Source: CAVPUA01 sp963828015 (GTDB lineage: Bacteria; Actinomycetota; Actinomycetes; Mycobacteriales; Jatrophihabitantaceae). Taken from it: DNA of 64,000 nucleotides. Within the stretch, counting starts at the first letter, position 1; every line of letters begins with the position of its first letter. This document shows, piece by piece, positions 47,286 to 56,336 of the stretch. Both the position numbers and the translations under genes were made by a program. The stretch lies in the NCBI GenBank assembly GCA_963828015.1, contig CAWHCD010000004.1, forward strand, positions 744,001 to 808,000. Reading direction: 5' to 3'. A model generated the notes under the pieces. The model made no database searches. It was not told where the DNA came from and saw only the letters and a program-made list of their open reading frames with translations.

Positions 47286-48150
47286 CCGGGTCGTCCGGAG
47301 GCGGCTCGACCGGGTAGGAGGCGGCGAAGTCAGCCGATCGGCTGACCGCTTCCCACGCCTGGGCCTGCACGAGTTGCTGCCCGGAATACTGCAAGGCCAT
47401 GTCGGCCGCCGTCGCGCCCAGCAAGAGGTGAGACGGAATGTCCTGGCGCTTGGCGACCTCGACGATGATCTGCGCGCCCCGCACCGGATCCCCGGCCGCA
47501 CCGGCGGCGTTGGAGCGCATCCGGCGGTGCAGTTGACCGATGGTCTGGTCGTAGTCGCTCGGGATGTCGTGGACGGTCATCGAGGGCCCGGCCCAGTCGG
47601 TGGCGAAGCCGCTGGGCTCGATCACCAAAGTCTTGATGTTGAACGGCGCGGTCTCCACGGCCAGCACCCGGGTGAAACCGTCGACGGCGAACTTGGCCGC
47701 CTGGTAGCTGGCGATGCCCGGCGATCCGCCGACCCGCCCGCCCACGGAGGAGAACTGGATGATCAGCCCGCCACCCTGCGCGCGCAGCCGGGGGATAGCC
47801 GCCTTGGACACGTTGTACACGCCCCAGAAGTTGGTCTCGAACTGCCGCCGAAAGTCCTCGTCGTCGCCGGTCTCGATCGGGGCCAGGTTGGCGTAGCCGG
47901 CGTTGTTGACGATGACGTCCACTCGCCCGAACCGGCGGCTCCCCGCGTCCAGGGCGGCGGCGGCGGCCACCGGGTCGGTGACGTCGAGCGGGACGGCCAG
48001 GACGCGCTCGGGCTGGGCCTGGATGAGGTCGTCCAGCTGGCCGGGCTGGCGCGCAGTGGCGACGACGCAGTCGCCGGCGGCCAGGGCCGCCTCGGCCAGC
48101 GCGCGACCGAAGCCGCGCGAGGAGCCGGTGATGAACCAGGTCTGCGGCAT
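47272..48150 (-). CDS. short-chain dehydrogenase/reductase
   Basis: Classical SDR of 292 residues: TGSSRGFG nucleotide motif (8-15), NNAGYANLAPIE near 82, catalytic Ser in IIQFSSVGGRVGG and Tyr-x3-Lys in SYQAAKFAVDG. The sequence following (VLAVETAPFNIKTLVIEPSG) is typical of the oxidoreductases annotated as SDR-family NAD(P)-dependent proteins in actinobacteria. ATG 48150 gives the standard N-terminus. It overlaps the end of tetR. The substrate is unknown. Confidence 0.88.
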   Translation of the reverse strand: MPQTWFITGSSRGFGRALAEAALAAGDCVVATARQPGQLDDLIQAQPERVLAVPLDVTDPVAAAAALDAGSRRFGRVDVIVNNAGYANLAPIETGDDEDFRRQFETNFWGVYNVSKAAIPRLRAQGGGLIIQFSSVGGRVGGSPGIASYQAAKFAVDGFTRVLAVETAPFNIKTLVIEPSGFATDWAGPSMTVHDIPSDYDQTIGQLHRRMRSNAAGAAGDPVRGAQIIVEVAKRQDIPSHLLLGATAADMALQYSGQQLVQAQAWEAVSRSADFAASYPVEPPPDDPVSLS

Positions 48151-48178
48151 GGCTCCATTACACACGGGCGGGCGCGAG

Positions 48179-48553
48179 TCAGTCCGGGAGGGCGCAGGCG
48201 GCCGTGCCCCCGGGGAGGCTCTGCCGATGCGCGGCGACCCAGCGATAGGCCAGATCCAGAATGGCGCCGATCGGTCGGCCGGCCATGAGGCTTGCGAGCA
48301 GGCGCAGGGCCCGGTTGCCCGTTCCTAGCGCGTCGGTGATCGCCGCCACCCCGTATCGCACCTCACCGGATGGCTCCACCAGCGGGATTTCGCGCTGCGC
48401 GCGGGCACTGTCCACGCCGAGTGCGGCCAGGTCGGCGCTCTGCAAGGACTGCACCTCGACGTCGAGGTGCAGTCGAGCCGCGAAGCCGATCGCGCGGATG
48501 CAGAATCCGCAATCGGCGTCGTAGAGCAGGATCGCCCGCCCGGCTGCGCTCAT
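48179..48553 (-). CDS. DCC-family thiol-disulfide oxidoreductase-like protein
   Basis: DUF393 protein of 124 residues. The diagnostic motif DADCGFC lies at residues 12-18, with the two Cys forming a thioredoxin-like CxxC active site. VEVQSLQSAD and the YGVAAITDAL segment are the next conserved blocks. The start overlaps the Rid gene stop (ATGA), so the two are co-translated. The redox partner is unknown. Confidence 0.85.
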   Translation of the reverse strand: MSAAGRAILLYDADCGFCIRAIGFAARLHLDVEVQSLQSADLAALGVDSARAQREIPLVEPSGEVRYGVAAITDALGTGNRALRLLASLMAGRPIGAILDLAYRWVAAHRQSLPGGTAACALPD

Positions 48554-48951
48554 CGGGGCAGCACCGCGATCGCCTCGATCGATACCAACAGCCCGCGCGG
48601 AAGGACCACGTTGGCCGGCGCCGATCGGGCCGGCGGCGGGTCAGGCATGAACCGGGCGTAGACCTCGTTGAGCCTCGCGAAGTCGGCGACGTCGGCGTAG
48701 AAGATCGTCGTCTTCACCAGGTCGGCCAATGACGCCCCCGCTGCCTGCAGGATCGCGGACAGATTGCGCAGGACCTGTTCGGTCTGGGCCTCGATCCCCT
48801 CGGCGACCTCGCCGGTCTGCGGATCGATGCCAACCGTCCCCGAGCAGAAGACGAATCCGCCCGCAATGATCGCCTGGCTGTACGGACCGAGCGCGGCCGG
48901 CGCCTGGTCGGTCGAGACCGCGGTTCGAGTCACCTGACCAGCAGCATCCAT
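48550..48951 (-). CDS. RidA-family enamine/imine deaminase
   Basis: Rid/YjgF protein of 133 residues. It clears reactive enamine intermediates produced by PLP enzymes. The family core is present: TDQAPAALGPYSQAIIAGGF, VFCSGTVGIDPQTGEV, and the C-terminal PPARSAPANVVLPRGLLVSI, whose Arg corresponds to the substrate-binding Arg105 of RidA. ATG 48951 was chosen because the family begins there. It precedes the DCC gene with an ATGA overlap. Confidence 0.9.
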   Translation of the reverse strand: MDAAGQVTRTAVSTDQAPAALGPYSQAIIAGGFVFCSGTVGIDPQTGEVAEGIEAQTEQVLRNLSAILQAAGASLADLVKTTIFYADVADFARLNEVYARFMPDPPPARSAPANVVLPRGLLVSIEAIAVLPR

Positions 48952-48972
48952 GCTGCCAACGTAGAGCACCAC

Positions 48973-49491
48973 CTACTTGGGCAGCAGACCGTCCTGCTGC
49001 AGGGTCTGGGCCAGGGTCTGCAGGTCGCTGAGGAAGGTCGTCACGTCACTTGCGAGTTGCGCGGTGTTGCCGCTCGTGCAGGCCTGGGCGGCGTCGGTCA
49101 GCACGCCGGTAAGCGCCGTCCAACTCTGCGCGAGGCCGGCGACACCGGCCGGAGGCGGGTTGGCGGTGAACCAGGCGGCCGCCTGCTGCGGGATGGCGCA
49201 GTTCGCGCCCTTGCCGGTCAGCCCGGCCGCCTGCTCGACGCTGGACACGCTGAAGCCGGCCAGATTCGTGCTCACCCCGCCGAGGTAGGACTGAACCTTG
49301 TTGGTGTACCAGGCCTGGGCGGCGGCAGTGGAGCTTCCGGACGCGGCACTCGCCACCGTCGAGCCGTCCGCGGCCGGTTTCGCGCCGCCGGATGAACAGG
49401 CGGCGAGGGCGCAGACGGCAGCAGCCAGGCCCGCGGCGGCGACGATGCGCTGCGGCGTGCGGGCGGTCTTCGGACGGGCCCAGCGGGTCAT
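48973..49491 (-). CDS. secreted lipoprotein, unknown
   Basis: A 172-residue lipoprotein. The signal starts MTRWARPKTARTPQRI, has a hydrophobic core and a lipobox ALAAC near residue 32, followed by a Gly/Ser/Ala linker. The mature domain is helical with two Cys (GANCAIPQQAAAWF and AAQACTSGNTAQ) that may pair, and ends with LQTLAQTLQQDGLLPK. No family is recognised; similar four-helix lipoproteins are common in actinobacteria. ATG 49491 is chosen because the signal peptide begins there. Confidence 0.7.
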   Translation of the reverse strand: MTRWARPKTARTPQRIVAAAGLAAAVCALAACSSGGAKPAADGSTVASAASGSSTAAAQAWYTNKVQSYLGGVSTNLAGFSVSSVEQAAGLTGKGANCAIPQQAAAWFTANPPPAGVAGLAQSWTALTGVLTDAAQACTSGNTAQLASDVTTFLSDLQTLAQTLQQDGLLPK

Positions 49492-49571
49492 AGCGGCTCC
49501 AGGTCGAGACGTCCCACCGATGTGTGGTAAGTGTAAAGTTACCTCTGCCGGGCGTTGCCGGCAAGGTGACC

Positions 49572-50579
49572 TCAGGCGCTCTTGAGGATCGACAGCTCTT
49601 CGCCCTCGAACTGCGGTCCGGCCAGCGCGGTGACCGCGGCGCGGGTCTCCGCCGGGCGAGACCGGAACCACTCAATGGTCCGGCGCAGTCCCTCCGCCAG
49701 ATCGATCTGCGGGCGCCAGCCCAGTTCGGCCTGCGCGAGGCTGATGTCGGGGCGCCGACGCACCGGGTCGTCCGTCGGAATCCGGTGATATTCGATCGGT
49801 GAACTCGAACCGGTAGCGGCGAGCACCATCTCGGCGAACTCGCCGATCGTGAACTCGACCGGGTTGCCAATGTTGATCGGCCCGCTGGAAATACCGTCCA
49901 GCATCGCGGTGATCCCGCGAATCAGATCGTCGACATAACAGAAGCTGCGAGTCTGATCACCGTCGCCATAAATGGTCAATGGAACGCCATTGAGGGCCTG
50001 GCTGATGAAGCTGGACACGACGCGGCCGTCCACGGCGCGCATTCTCGGCCCGTAGGTGTTGAAGATGCGCACGACGCCGACATTCACGTCGTGAAAGCGC
50101 CGATAGGCGAAGGAAACCGCCTCGGCGTACCGCTTCGCCTCGTCATAGACGCTGCGGGGGCCGATCGAGTTGACGTTGCCCCAGTAGTCCTCGCGTTGGG
50201 GATGCATGAGTGGGTCGCCATAGATCTCACTCGTGGAGGCCAGCACGAAGCGCGCGTCCTTGGCCAACGCCAGCTGCAACGCATTCTCGGTCCCGCGACT
50301 GCCGACGGCCAGGGTTTCCAGGGGAAGTCGGTGATAGTCGGGTGGGGAGGCCGGGCTGGCCAGGTGGGCGACGGCGTCGACCGTGCCGCTGGTGGTGAAC
50401 GGTTCACAGGCGTCGGCCTCGATGAACTCAAAGCGGGGATTCAGGCGAAAAGCCTCGATATTGGATATTCGCCCGGTCGACAGATTGTCCAGACATAAGA
50501 CTTGATCGCCGCGTGCGAGCAGAAACTCGCACAAATGTGAGCCGAGAAAACCGGCACCACCAGTGACAACTATTTTCAT
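49572..50579 (-). CDS. UDP-glucuronate decarboxylase-type NAD-dependent epimerase
   Basis: Extended SDR of 335 residues, closest in pattern to UDP-xylose synthase: TGGAGFLGSHLCEFLL, the HLASPASPPDYHRLPLETL block that is typical of UXS, Ser115-117 in LASTSEIYGDP, and catalytic Tyr145 and Lys149 in SVYDEAKRYAEA. NTYGPRMR and the Arg-binding RRRPDISLA end the enzyme. It would convert UDP-glucuronate to UDP-xylose, a sugar donor for surface glycans. It lies near, but not in, the glycosyltransferase island. Confidence 0.87.
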   Translation of the reverse strand: MKIVVTGGAGFLGSHLCEFLLARGDQVLCLDNLSTGRISNIEAFRLNPRFEFIEADACEPFTTSGTVDAVAHLASPASPPDYHRLPLETLAVGSRGTENALQLALAKDARFVLASTSEIYGDPLMHPQREDYWGNVNSIGPRSVYDEAKRYAEAVSFAYRRFHDVNVGVVRIFNTYGPRMRAVDGRVVSSFISQALNGVPLTIYGDGDQTRSFCYVDDLIRGITAMLDGISSGPINIGNPVEFTIGEFAEMVLAATGSSSPIEYHRIPTDDPVRRRPDISLAQAELGWRPQIDLAEGLRRTIEWFRSRPAETRAAVTALAGPQFEGEELSILKSA

Positions 50580-50683
50580 GGCTCCCCCGAGCGCTCATTG
50601 CCTTGAAGCTGTCGTGTGCCGAAATAAATCCCCGCAGCGCCAAGATCGTCACACGCGCCGATTCGCGCCGCAAGTGCTCCCCG

Positions 50684-50763
50684 TACCGCGAGTGGTCGCT
50701 TATCGCGCGAGTGGGCGGTTATACGTGACCACTCAGCGCGTTACCGGCCACTCGGCGCGGGGT
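50684..50763. repeat. cluster of four short repeats (two direct, two inverted)
   Basis: Two forward copies of CGCGAGTGGKCG-N-TTAT (near 50687 and 50706) are followed by two reversed copies (GACCACTCAGCGCG and GGCCACTCGGCGCG). The 80-bp block can fold into alternative hairpins. It lies between the end of the 700-residue surface protein gene and the epimerase gene. It might be a terminator, a REP-like element or a protein-binding array. Confidence 0.5.
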
Positions 50764-52865
50764 CAGGGTTGGGCCGGCTGCCGCGACCGTCGGTTGCGAG
50801 CCGCGCGCAAGAGGAGGGCAAGTCGGATGGTGGCCGCGACGGCGCCGAGCATCAGCACGATGGCCAGGCCGCTGGCCAACCAGTAGGGCAACAGCGGCTG
50901 CGACATGTGGGTGGGCGACCCGATCAGTGGATGGCCGGCGCCACCGTCGACACCGGCGATGATCGCGTTGTTGTCGTTGCTCAGCGGCGCCGTCACCACG
51001 ATGGACGGGTTGGCGTCGACCACCAGCCGGGCCACCGGCAAGTAGCAACCGAGCTCCTTCGTCACCGCGGCCGAGACGGCCAGCCCGGTGCTGTCCCCGT
51101 GCGCGGTGATCGCCTTGCCCTCCGATACCAACGGCTTGGCCGACCAGTCAACGGTGGTGCATCCCGTGGTCGGCGAGCTGGCGTAGGCCAGTTGCAGGCT
51201 GACGTGGGCGGATTGGCCGTAGAGGGAGTGGACGTCGACCTGGGCCTTGATCGGCGCCGGGCTGATGTCCCACACCTGCGAGACCGTGGTCGAGACCTGC
51301 GGGGCGATGACGAGCACATTCGCGGCCGAGACCGGGAGCTCGAGCGTGCCGCGGTCACCCATCGAGACCACGACCGCGGACTGCAGGCGGTAGCAACCGG
51401 CCGCGGTCGTCGGCGTCGAGCTGATCGCGACGGTGCCATCGCCGACCCCGGCCACGCTGGCGAACTTGGCCGCAGTGGGGGCGTGACTGAAATCGGCCTG
51501 GGCGCAGGAGTTGGCGACCGGCGCGACCGGGCCGAGGGCAGTCGCGGCGACGGTGGTGCGACCGCCGAAGGTTCCGTTCACGGTGACGTCCGCGTGGATG
51601 GCACCCACGCCGAGCACGGGGTAGCCCACGCTCAGTGCGGCCGACGTCGCCAGTACCGCCACTGTCGCGGTGGAGGCGGTCAGGGCCGAGGAGGCAGTGA
51701 CGTTCGGGGTGGCATCGGTGGTGGCGATCGTGGCCTGAACCGCGTAGCAGCCCGCCTTGCTGGGCGTCCACGCCGTGGCGGCAACCGAGCCGTCGCCGTG
51801 CGCCGTCACCGCATCGGTGGTGGCCGCGACCGGGGTGGCGGCCGTGAAGGCGGCGGCCGAGCAGCTGCCGTCAGGGGCGAGGCCGAGCGGTCCGTAGATC
51901 TTGAACTGCACTCCGCCGGAGTGACCCCGCAAACCGGTGATATCCACTGACTCCTGGAAGGCTTGTCCCAGGGCTAGCACGCCGTCAGACACCTTGGCGT
52001 GCAGCACGGGTGCGGCGCTCGGGTCGTTGGTCAGCGTCACGGTGCCGGAGGCCGACACCGGCGCGGCGGTGTAGATCGCCCCCACCGTCGGGACGCCACC
52101 GCCCTTGGGATCGAGCAGTTGCACCAGACCGATCGGCGCGCTGACCGTGGCTTGCGCGGTGATGGACGGGGTGCTGCCAGCGGCGATGGTGACGACGGTT
52201 TGGGCCTGCCCGTTCGCATCCGTGGTGCTCGATGCGGGATTCAGACTTGCCCCAGGCGCGCTGAAGCTGATCGCCAGGCCCGGTACGAGATGTCCGCTCG
52301 CGCTGCGCACCGACGCGGTCAGCACGGTGGGCGAACCGATGATGACCGGCTTGGCCGGGGCGGCCAGGGTGACGGTGTACGGGCCGGCGTACAGGGCCGA
52401 GTTGGCCAGGATGCTGGCCTGGTCGACGGCGTTGGCGCAACTGGGAACGCCGCTCGCCCCCGCCTTGGTCATGATCGCAGCGGCGACCTCAGCAACGTGA
52501 TCGCTCGTATCCGATCCGTAGTGGCTGATCAGGTAGGCGTAGGCGCTGATATCGGCGGCCGAGCTGAACCCGTCCAGGCCTGGGCCGACGTTCGTGAGCT
52601 GGGGAGTGCCGTTGGACAAATAGGGCAGGGCGGCTGAATCGACGCCACCCGTGGAGGTGACCGGCGAGAGCAGGAAGGCCCGTGAACCGGTGCCGAAGTC
52701 CCATGCCGCCAGGGGTGCGGTACCGGCGCCCTGGGGGCAGATCTCGCCGTCGAGGTAGGGAGCACCGTCGGCTCCCCAGGTACCGACGGCCGCGGCGAGA
52801 CTGGTGGTGGACACCACGAGCAGGGCAGCCAGCAGCGCCAGGAATAGCTTCCAGGCGCGAGTCAC
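50763..52865 (-). CDS. large membrane-anchored surface protein with Ig-like domain
   Basis: A 700-residue exported protein. Signal peptide at 1-26, an N-terminal domain with two Cys (GEICPQGAG and GVPSCANAV) that contains SAADISAYAYLISHYGSDTS, then an invasin/Big-1-like Ig domain (about 165-235: VLTASVRSASGHLVPGLAIS). Repeated beta-rich modules follow, each with a Cys pair (for example APDGSCSAAAF with KAGCYAVQA). Near the C-terminus there is one membrane helix (YWLASGLAIVLMLGAVAATI) followed by a basic tail. There is no LPXTG. It may be an adhesin or envelope scaffold; the family is not recognised. Confidence 0.75.
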   Translation of the reverse strand: MTRAWKLFLALLAALLVVSTTSLAAAVGTWGADGAPYLDGEICPQGAGTAPLAAWDFGTGSRAFLLSPVTSTGGVDSAALPYLSNGTPQLTNVGPGLDGFSSAADISAYAYLISHYGSDTSDHVAEVAAAIMTKAGASGVPSCANAVDQASILANSALYAGPYTVTLAAPAKPVIIGSPTVLTASVRSASGHLVPGLAISFSAPGASLNPASSTTDANGQAQTVVTIAAGSTPSITAQATVSAPIGLVQLLDPKGGGVPTVGAIYTAAPVSASGTVTLTNDPSAAPVLHAKVSDGVLALGQAFQESVDITGLRGHSGGVQFKIYGPLGLAPDGSCSAAAFTAATPVAATTDAVTAHGDGSVAATAWTPSKAGCYAVQATIATTDATPNVTASSALTASTATVAVLATSAALSVGYPVLGVGAIHADVTVNGTFGGRTTVAATALGPVAPVANSCAQADFSHAPTAAKFASVAGVGDGTVAISSTPTTAAGCYRLQSAVVVSMGDRGTLELPVSAANVLVIAPQVSTTVSQVWDISPAPIKAQVDVHSLYGQSAHVSLQLAYASSPTTGCTTVDWSAKPLVSEGKAITAHGDSTGLAVSAAVTKELGCYLPVARLVVDANPSIVVTAPLSNDNNAIIAGVDGGAGHPLIGSPTHMSQPLLPYWLASGLAIVLMLGAVAATIRLALLLRAARNRRSRQPAQP

Positions 52866-53117
52866 CTGACCAGCATGTCAGGCATTAACTCACATCGCAA
52901 TTACATCAGACACTGGCGATGCGCTGTTTACCTCACGGTGACCTGACATTCACCTAGGCCCCTGCCGGCCTGACCGCCCTTATGGGCCGGTTGTGCAGGA
53001 CGTAGGAATCCGCTGGCTGTTTACCGTCCGGCGTTCACCATCGCGTCGCCCAATCGGTGCCTTGGCCAGGCCATGCTCTGGCGTCGGATCCGCACTGCCA
53101 CCCGGGGGGTGAATGTC

Positions 53118-53547
53118 GTGAGCACCGGTTTGCCTACCCGTCGCCAGGCCCGTTTCGTCGTCATTTCCGACGGCCACGCTCCGACCGCGCGGCAGGATCT
53201 CGACGGCGTCGCCGCAACGGCTGACCTGGCGCGTGGTCGCGGCCAACAACCGGGCCCTTGGCCGCTCGCCGGGGACCTTCACCGACTTCGACGAATGCCT
53301 CCGAGCCGCGCAGGAACTGCACGAGCGGGCGGCGCAGTTGCACGCATCGGCGGCCTTCGACCGGATCACGTTGACCTGGCGCTGGACGGTGCTCCTGGAC
53401 GGCGAACCGGCCGCGCTGTGCGCCCGCGTCTACCGGCGGCGCATCGAGTGCGCCCGTGCGTTGAGCCAGTTCATGGAGATCGTCCGGGCCGCCCCGCCGG
53501 ATATCGACGAGGTCCGCTACGCCGGTTCGTGGAGTGCGCTTCGATGA
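53118..53547 (+). CDS. small WR-x-NNR protein A (one frameshift)
   Basis: First of two tandem paralogues. From GTG 53118 (GGGGGGTGA upstream) the frame reads ARFVVISDGHAP. After a shift near 53200-53215 it continues QRLTWRVVAANNRALGRSPG, TFTDFDECLRAAQEL and ITLTWRWTVLLDGEPAALCA. The core W-R-x-x-x-x-N-N-R-x-L-G-R-S resembles the DUF1508/YegP-like strand-helix module, which is often duplicated. Without the shift no start is available for the second part except GTG 53233. The function is unknown. The stop overlaps the next gene (ATGA). Confidence 0.55.
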
Positions 53548-53982
53548 GTGAGCTCAGCGGACGCGCGCACTTCCAGCTCTTCGCCTCCGACGCTCGCGCG
53601 ACCGTGCGCTGGCGGCTGCTCTCGGGCAACAACCGCGAACTCGGTCGCGCCTATGCCGCGCATCCAGATGCCGAGTCGTGCCTGCTCGCGGTGAAGGACT
53701 TCGTCGAGGTCGTCGATGAGCTGACCGTGCAGGTGCGCCGCCGCGAAGGCGACGGTTGGGGCTGGGCCCTGTTGGCCGACGGCCGGTGTGTCGTGACGTG
53801 CGGGCATTCCTACGACCGCCAGGTGCGATGTGAGCAGGCGGTGGCCAACTTCTGCGACCTGGCCGCGACGGCGGCGCTGAGCTCGGGCGTAGTGGTGACT
53901 GCCTCGCGCCGCTGGGTGCATCCGAGTCAGGGCCGGCACCCGATCGAGCTCAACTCCGGTGCCGACCGTCGACGTCGGCTGA
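53544..53982 (+). CDS. small WR-x-NNR protein B, paralogue of the preceding gene
   Basis: Starts at ATG 53544 within the ATGA overlap: AHFQLFASDARATVRWRLLS, GNNRELGRAYAAHPDAESCL and WGWALLADGRCVVTCGHSYD, parallel to protein A. About 130 residues are convincingly coding. The frame then stays open, without a stop, into pstC; this is probably caused by a lost or gained base. The end at 53982 is the first stop in the neighbouring frame and is a guess. Pairing of two such genes ahead of pstC suggests co-expression; the role is unknown. Confidence 0.5.
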
Positions 53983-54128
53983 CTCGTGCCCCGGAACGAG
54001 ACCCGTGCCCAGTAAGCATGAATGCCGGTCCTGGTTCGTCCCCTGTTCAGCTTCGCTCTCCCGTCCGGTCGCTCGCCGCGATTGGGATCAAGTGGTGGGG
54101 AAATCGGCGGGGGCCACGGGGGAGTCGC

Positions 54129-55145
54129 GTGACGAGTCTGCTGACTGACCCAGACCTACAGCCGGATCCGTCCGAAGAGCACGAGGACAGGCCACGACGA
54201 ATCACCGCGAACCCATCGCTGGGCGACAAGGTCTTCAAGCATTCGGCGCGTTCGACGGGTTTTCTGGTCCTTGCTCTTACCGGCGCGATCGGCGTCTTCC
54301 TCGGATACCAGCTGATTCCGACGTTGCGAGCGCTACGGCTGGAGCTTCTTCACCGAGACGCAGTTGGAACCGGCCAAGAACATCGTCGGCATCTCATCGG
54401 CCGTCATCGGCACGATCCAGATTGCCTTGATCACGCTCGTGATCTCGTTCCCGCTAGCGGTAATGATTGCTCTCTACGTCAGTGAGTACGCCCCGCTCCG
54501 GCTGCGGTCGTTCCTCATCTCGGTCATCGACCTGATGGCCGCCGTGCCGAGCATCGTCTACGGCGTCTGGGGTGTCTTCCTGCTGCAGCCGCACGCGCTG
54601 TTCCTGTCGCGCGTGGCTGTCGGAGTGGTTCGGTTGGATCCCGATCTTCAAGGTCACACGCGTCGACCCGCACGACGCGGCCTTCGCCGCAATACCGCTA
54701 TACACAGTCGGCGTTCATGGCTGGTCTGGTCGTCGCGATGATGGTGATTCCACTGGCCTGCGGCCGTCATGCGCAACGTCTTCGCCCAGGCGCCGGCCGG
54801 CGAGCGCGAGGCGGCGTACGCCCTAGGCTCGACCCGCTGGGGCATGATCCGCGCGGTCGTCCTGCCGTTCGGCCGCGGCGGCATCATCGGTGGCACGATG
54901 CTCGGCCTGGGGCGGGCCCTGGGTGAGACCGTGGCCGTCCTGCTCATCGTGTCGCTGAACTTCGAGCTCAAGATCCGCATCCTCGAGAACGGCACCGTGA
55001 CGATCTCCTCGCTGATCGCCAACAGCTTCGGCGAGGCTTGGCCTCGGCCAGCTGTCGGCGCTCGCTCGCGGCGGGCTTCGTGCTGTTCGTGATGACGTTG
55101 GTCGTCAACACGGTCGCCGCGATCGATCGTCAGCCGCAGCCGTAG
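54129..55145 (+). CDS. pstC: phosphate ABC transporter permease PstC (about six frameshifts)
   Basis: Inner-membrane permease of the high-affinity phosphate importer. It starts at GTG 54129 (GGGGGAG upstream) with a polar leader, then FLVLALTGAIGVFLGYQLIP. The remaining parts are spread over three frames: IGTIQIALITLVISFPLAVM, PLRLRSFLISVIDLMAAVPS, WLSEWFGWIPIFKVT, and the permease EAA loop GEREAAYALGSTRWGMIR with GRALGETVAVLL. It ends VVNTVAAIDRQPQP. Apparent extra bases lie near 54330, 54613, 54690, 54762, 55038 and 55067. The gene is intact once joined. Confidence 0.9.
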
Positions 55146-55166
55146 CGGCGCCGGACTGGACGGCTG

Positions 55167-56327
55167 ATGGCCGCCCCGACCGTGGATCGCGCCGGTCGAA
55201 CCGCCGACGACGACGCTGCCGCGCCCGAGCTGGCACGTCACCGCTGGACCGACCGACCGGATCGCCCGCGGCGGATCGGCGCCCGGACGCTGGACGACAA
55301 GTTCGGCCTGGGCGGCGCGGCGGTCTCTTCGTTCTGCCTGGTCTGGTTGCTGTACGAGCAGCTCCTGCCGACGTCGGGTGTCCTCGGCTTCTTCATCTGC
55401 TGGTACGTCGCGTTCATCGGCCTGTATGCCGGCGTCACCGCCATGTCGCAGCCGCGGCCGATCGTCGTCGACCGGATCGCTTCCGCGGTGGTGCACGGCG
55501 CGGCCGCGTTCGTCGGCTTCGCGCTGGTCACGACGCTCGCCTTCGTGTTCATCAAGGGCTGGCCGGCCTACACGTCACGTGAACTTCTTCACCCACGACA
55601 TGGCCGGCGTCAGCGAGCAGGCCGGCTTCGACCACGGTGGCATCCTGCACGCGATCGTCGGCTCGCTGATCGAGGTCGGCTATCGCGGTCGTGATCTCGC
55701 TGCCGCTGGGCATCGGACCGGCGGTCTACATGACCGAGGTCGGCGGCCGGTTGCTCGCGAGTCGTCCGCACCGTCGTCGAGGCGATGACCGCCCTGCCCG
55801 ACCTGGTCGCCGGCTTGTTCATCTACACCGTGCTGATCGTCGGTCTCGGCGCGGAACGCACCGGCCTGGCGGCGGCGCTGGCCCTGTCGATCACGATGCT
55901 GCCGATCATCGCCCGCTCGAGCGAGGTCGTGCTGCGGGTGGTGCCCGGCGGGCTGCGTGAGGCCGGCCTCGCACTGGGCGCGCCCGACTGGCGGACCGTG
56001 TTGCGGGTCGTGCTGCCGACCGCGCGGCCCGGGCTCGGGACCGCGCTGATCCTGGGCGATCGCCCGCGGCATCGGCGAGACGGCGCCGGTGCTGATCACT
56101 TCCGGCGCATCCACGTTCTTCAACGCCAACCCGACCACGAATCCGATGAACTCGCTGCCGCTGTTCATCTACACGGCCGTCCGCAGCGGCGAGCCGAACT
56201 ACATCACCCGCGGTTACGGCGCGGCCGCGCGTGCTGCTCGCTGTCGTGCTCGTGCTGTTCGTCGCGATCCGGCTGTCCTCGCCCGGCAGCGAGCGACCGA
56301 TCGATGAGCGGCGCAACCTGGCAATGA
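55167..56327 (+). CDS. pstA: phosphate ABC transporter permease PstA (at least five frameshifts)
   Basis: Partner permease of PstC. ATG 55167 begins a 45-residue polar leader; helices include SSFCLVWLLYEQLLPTSGVL and VVHGAAAFVGFALVTTLAFV. The joined frames give AMTALPDLVAGLFIYTVLIV, the EAA loop GGLREAGLALGAPDWRTVLR and GIARGIGETAPVLITSGAST, then NPTTNPMNSLPLFIYTAVRS, which is diagnostic of PstA. Extra bases lie near 55575, 55684, 55760, 56058 and 56230. The end is uncertain: stops exist at 56307 and 56327 in different frames. No pstB ATPase gene follows in this window. Confidence 0.88.
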
Positions 56328-56336
56328 TCGGTCACG

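Noticed and set aside
52920..52960. A second Crp site (GTGACCTGACATTCAC)
   Set aside because: The half-sites are 8 bp apart rather than 6, and there is no gene start at a suitable distance.
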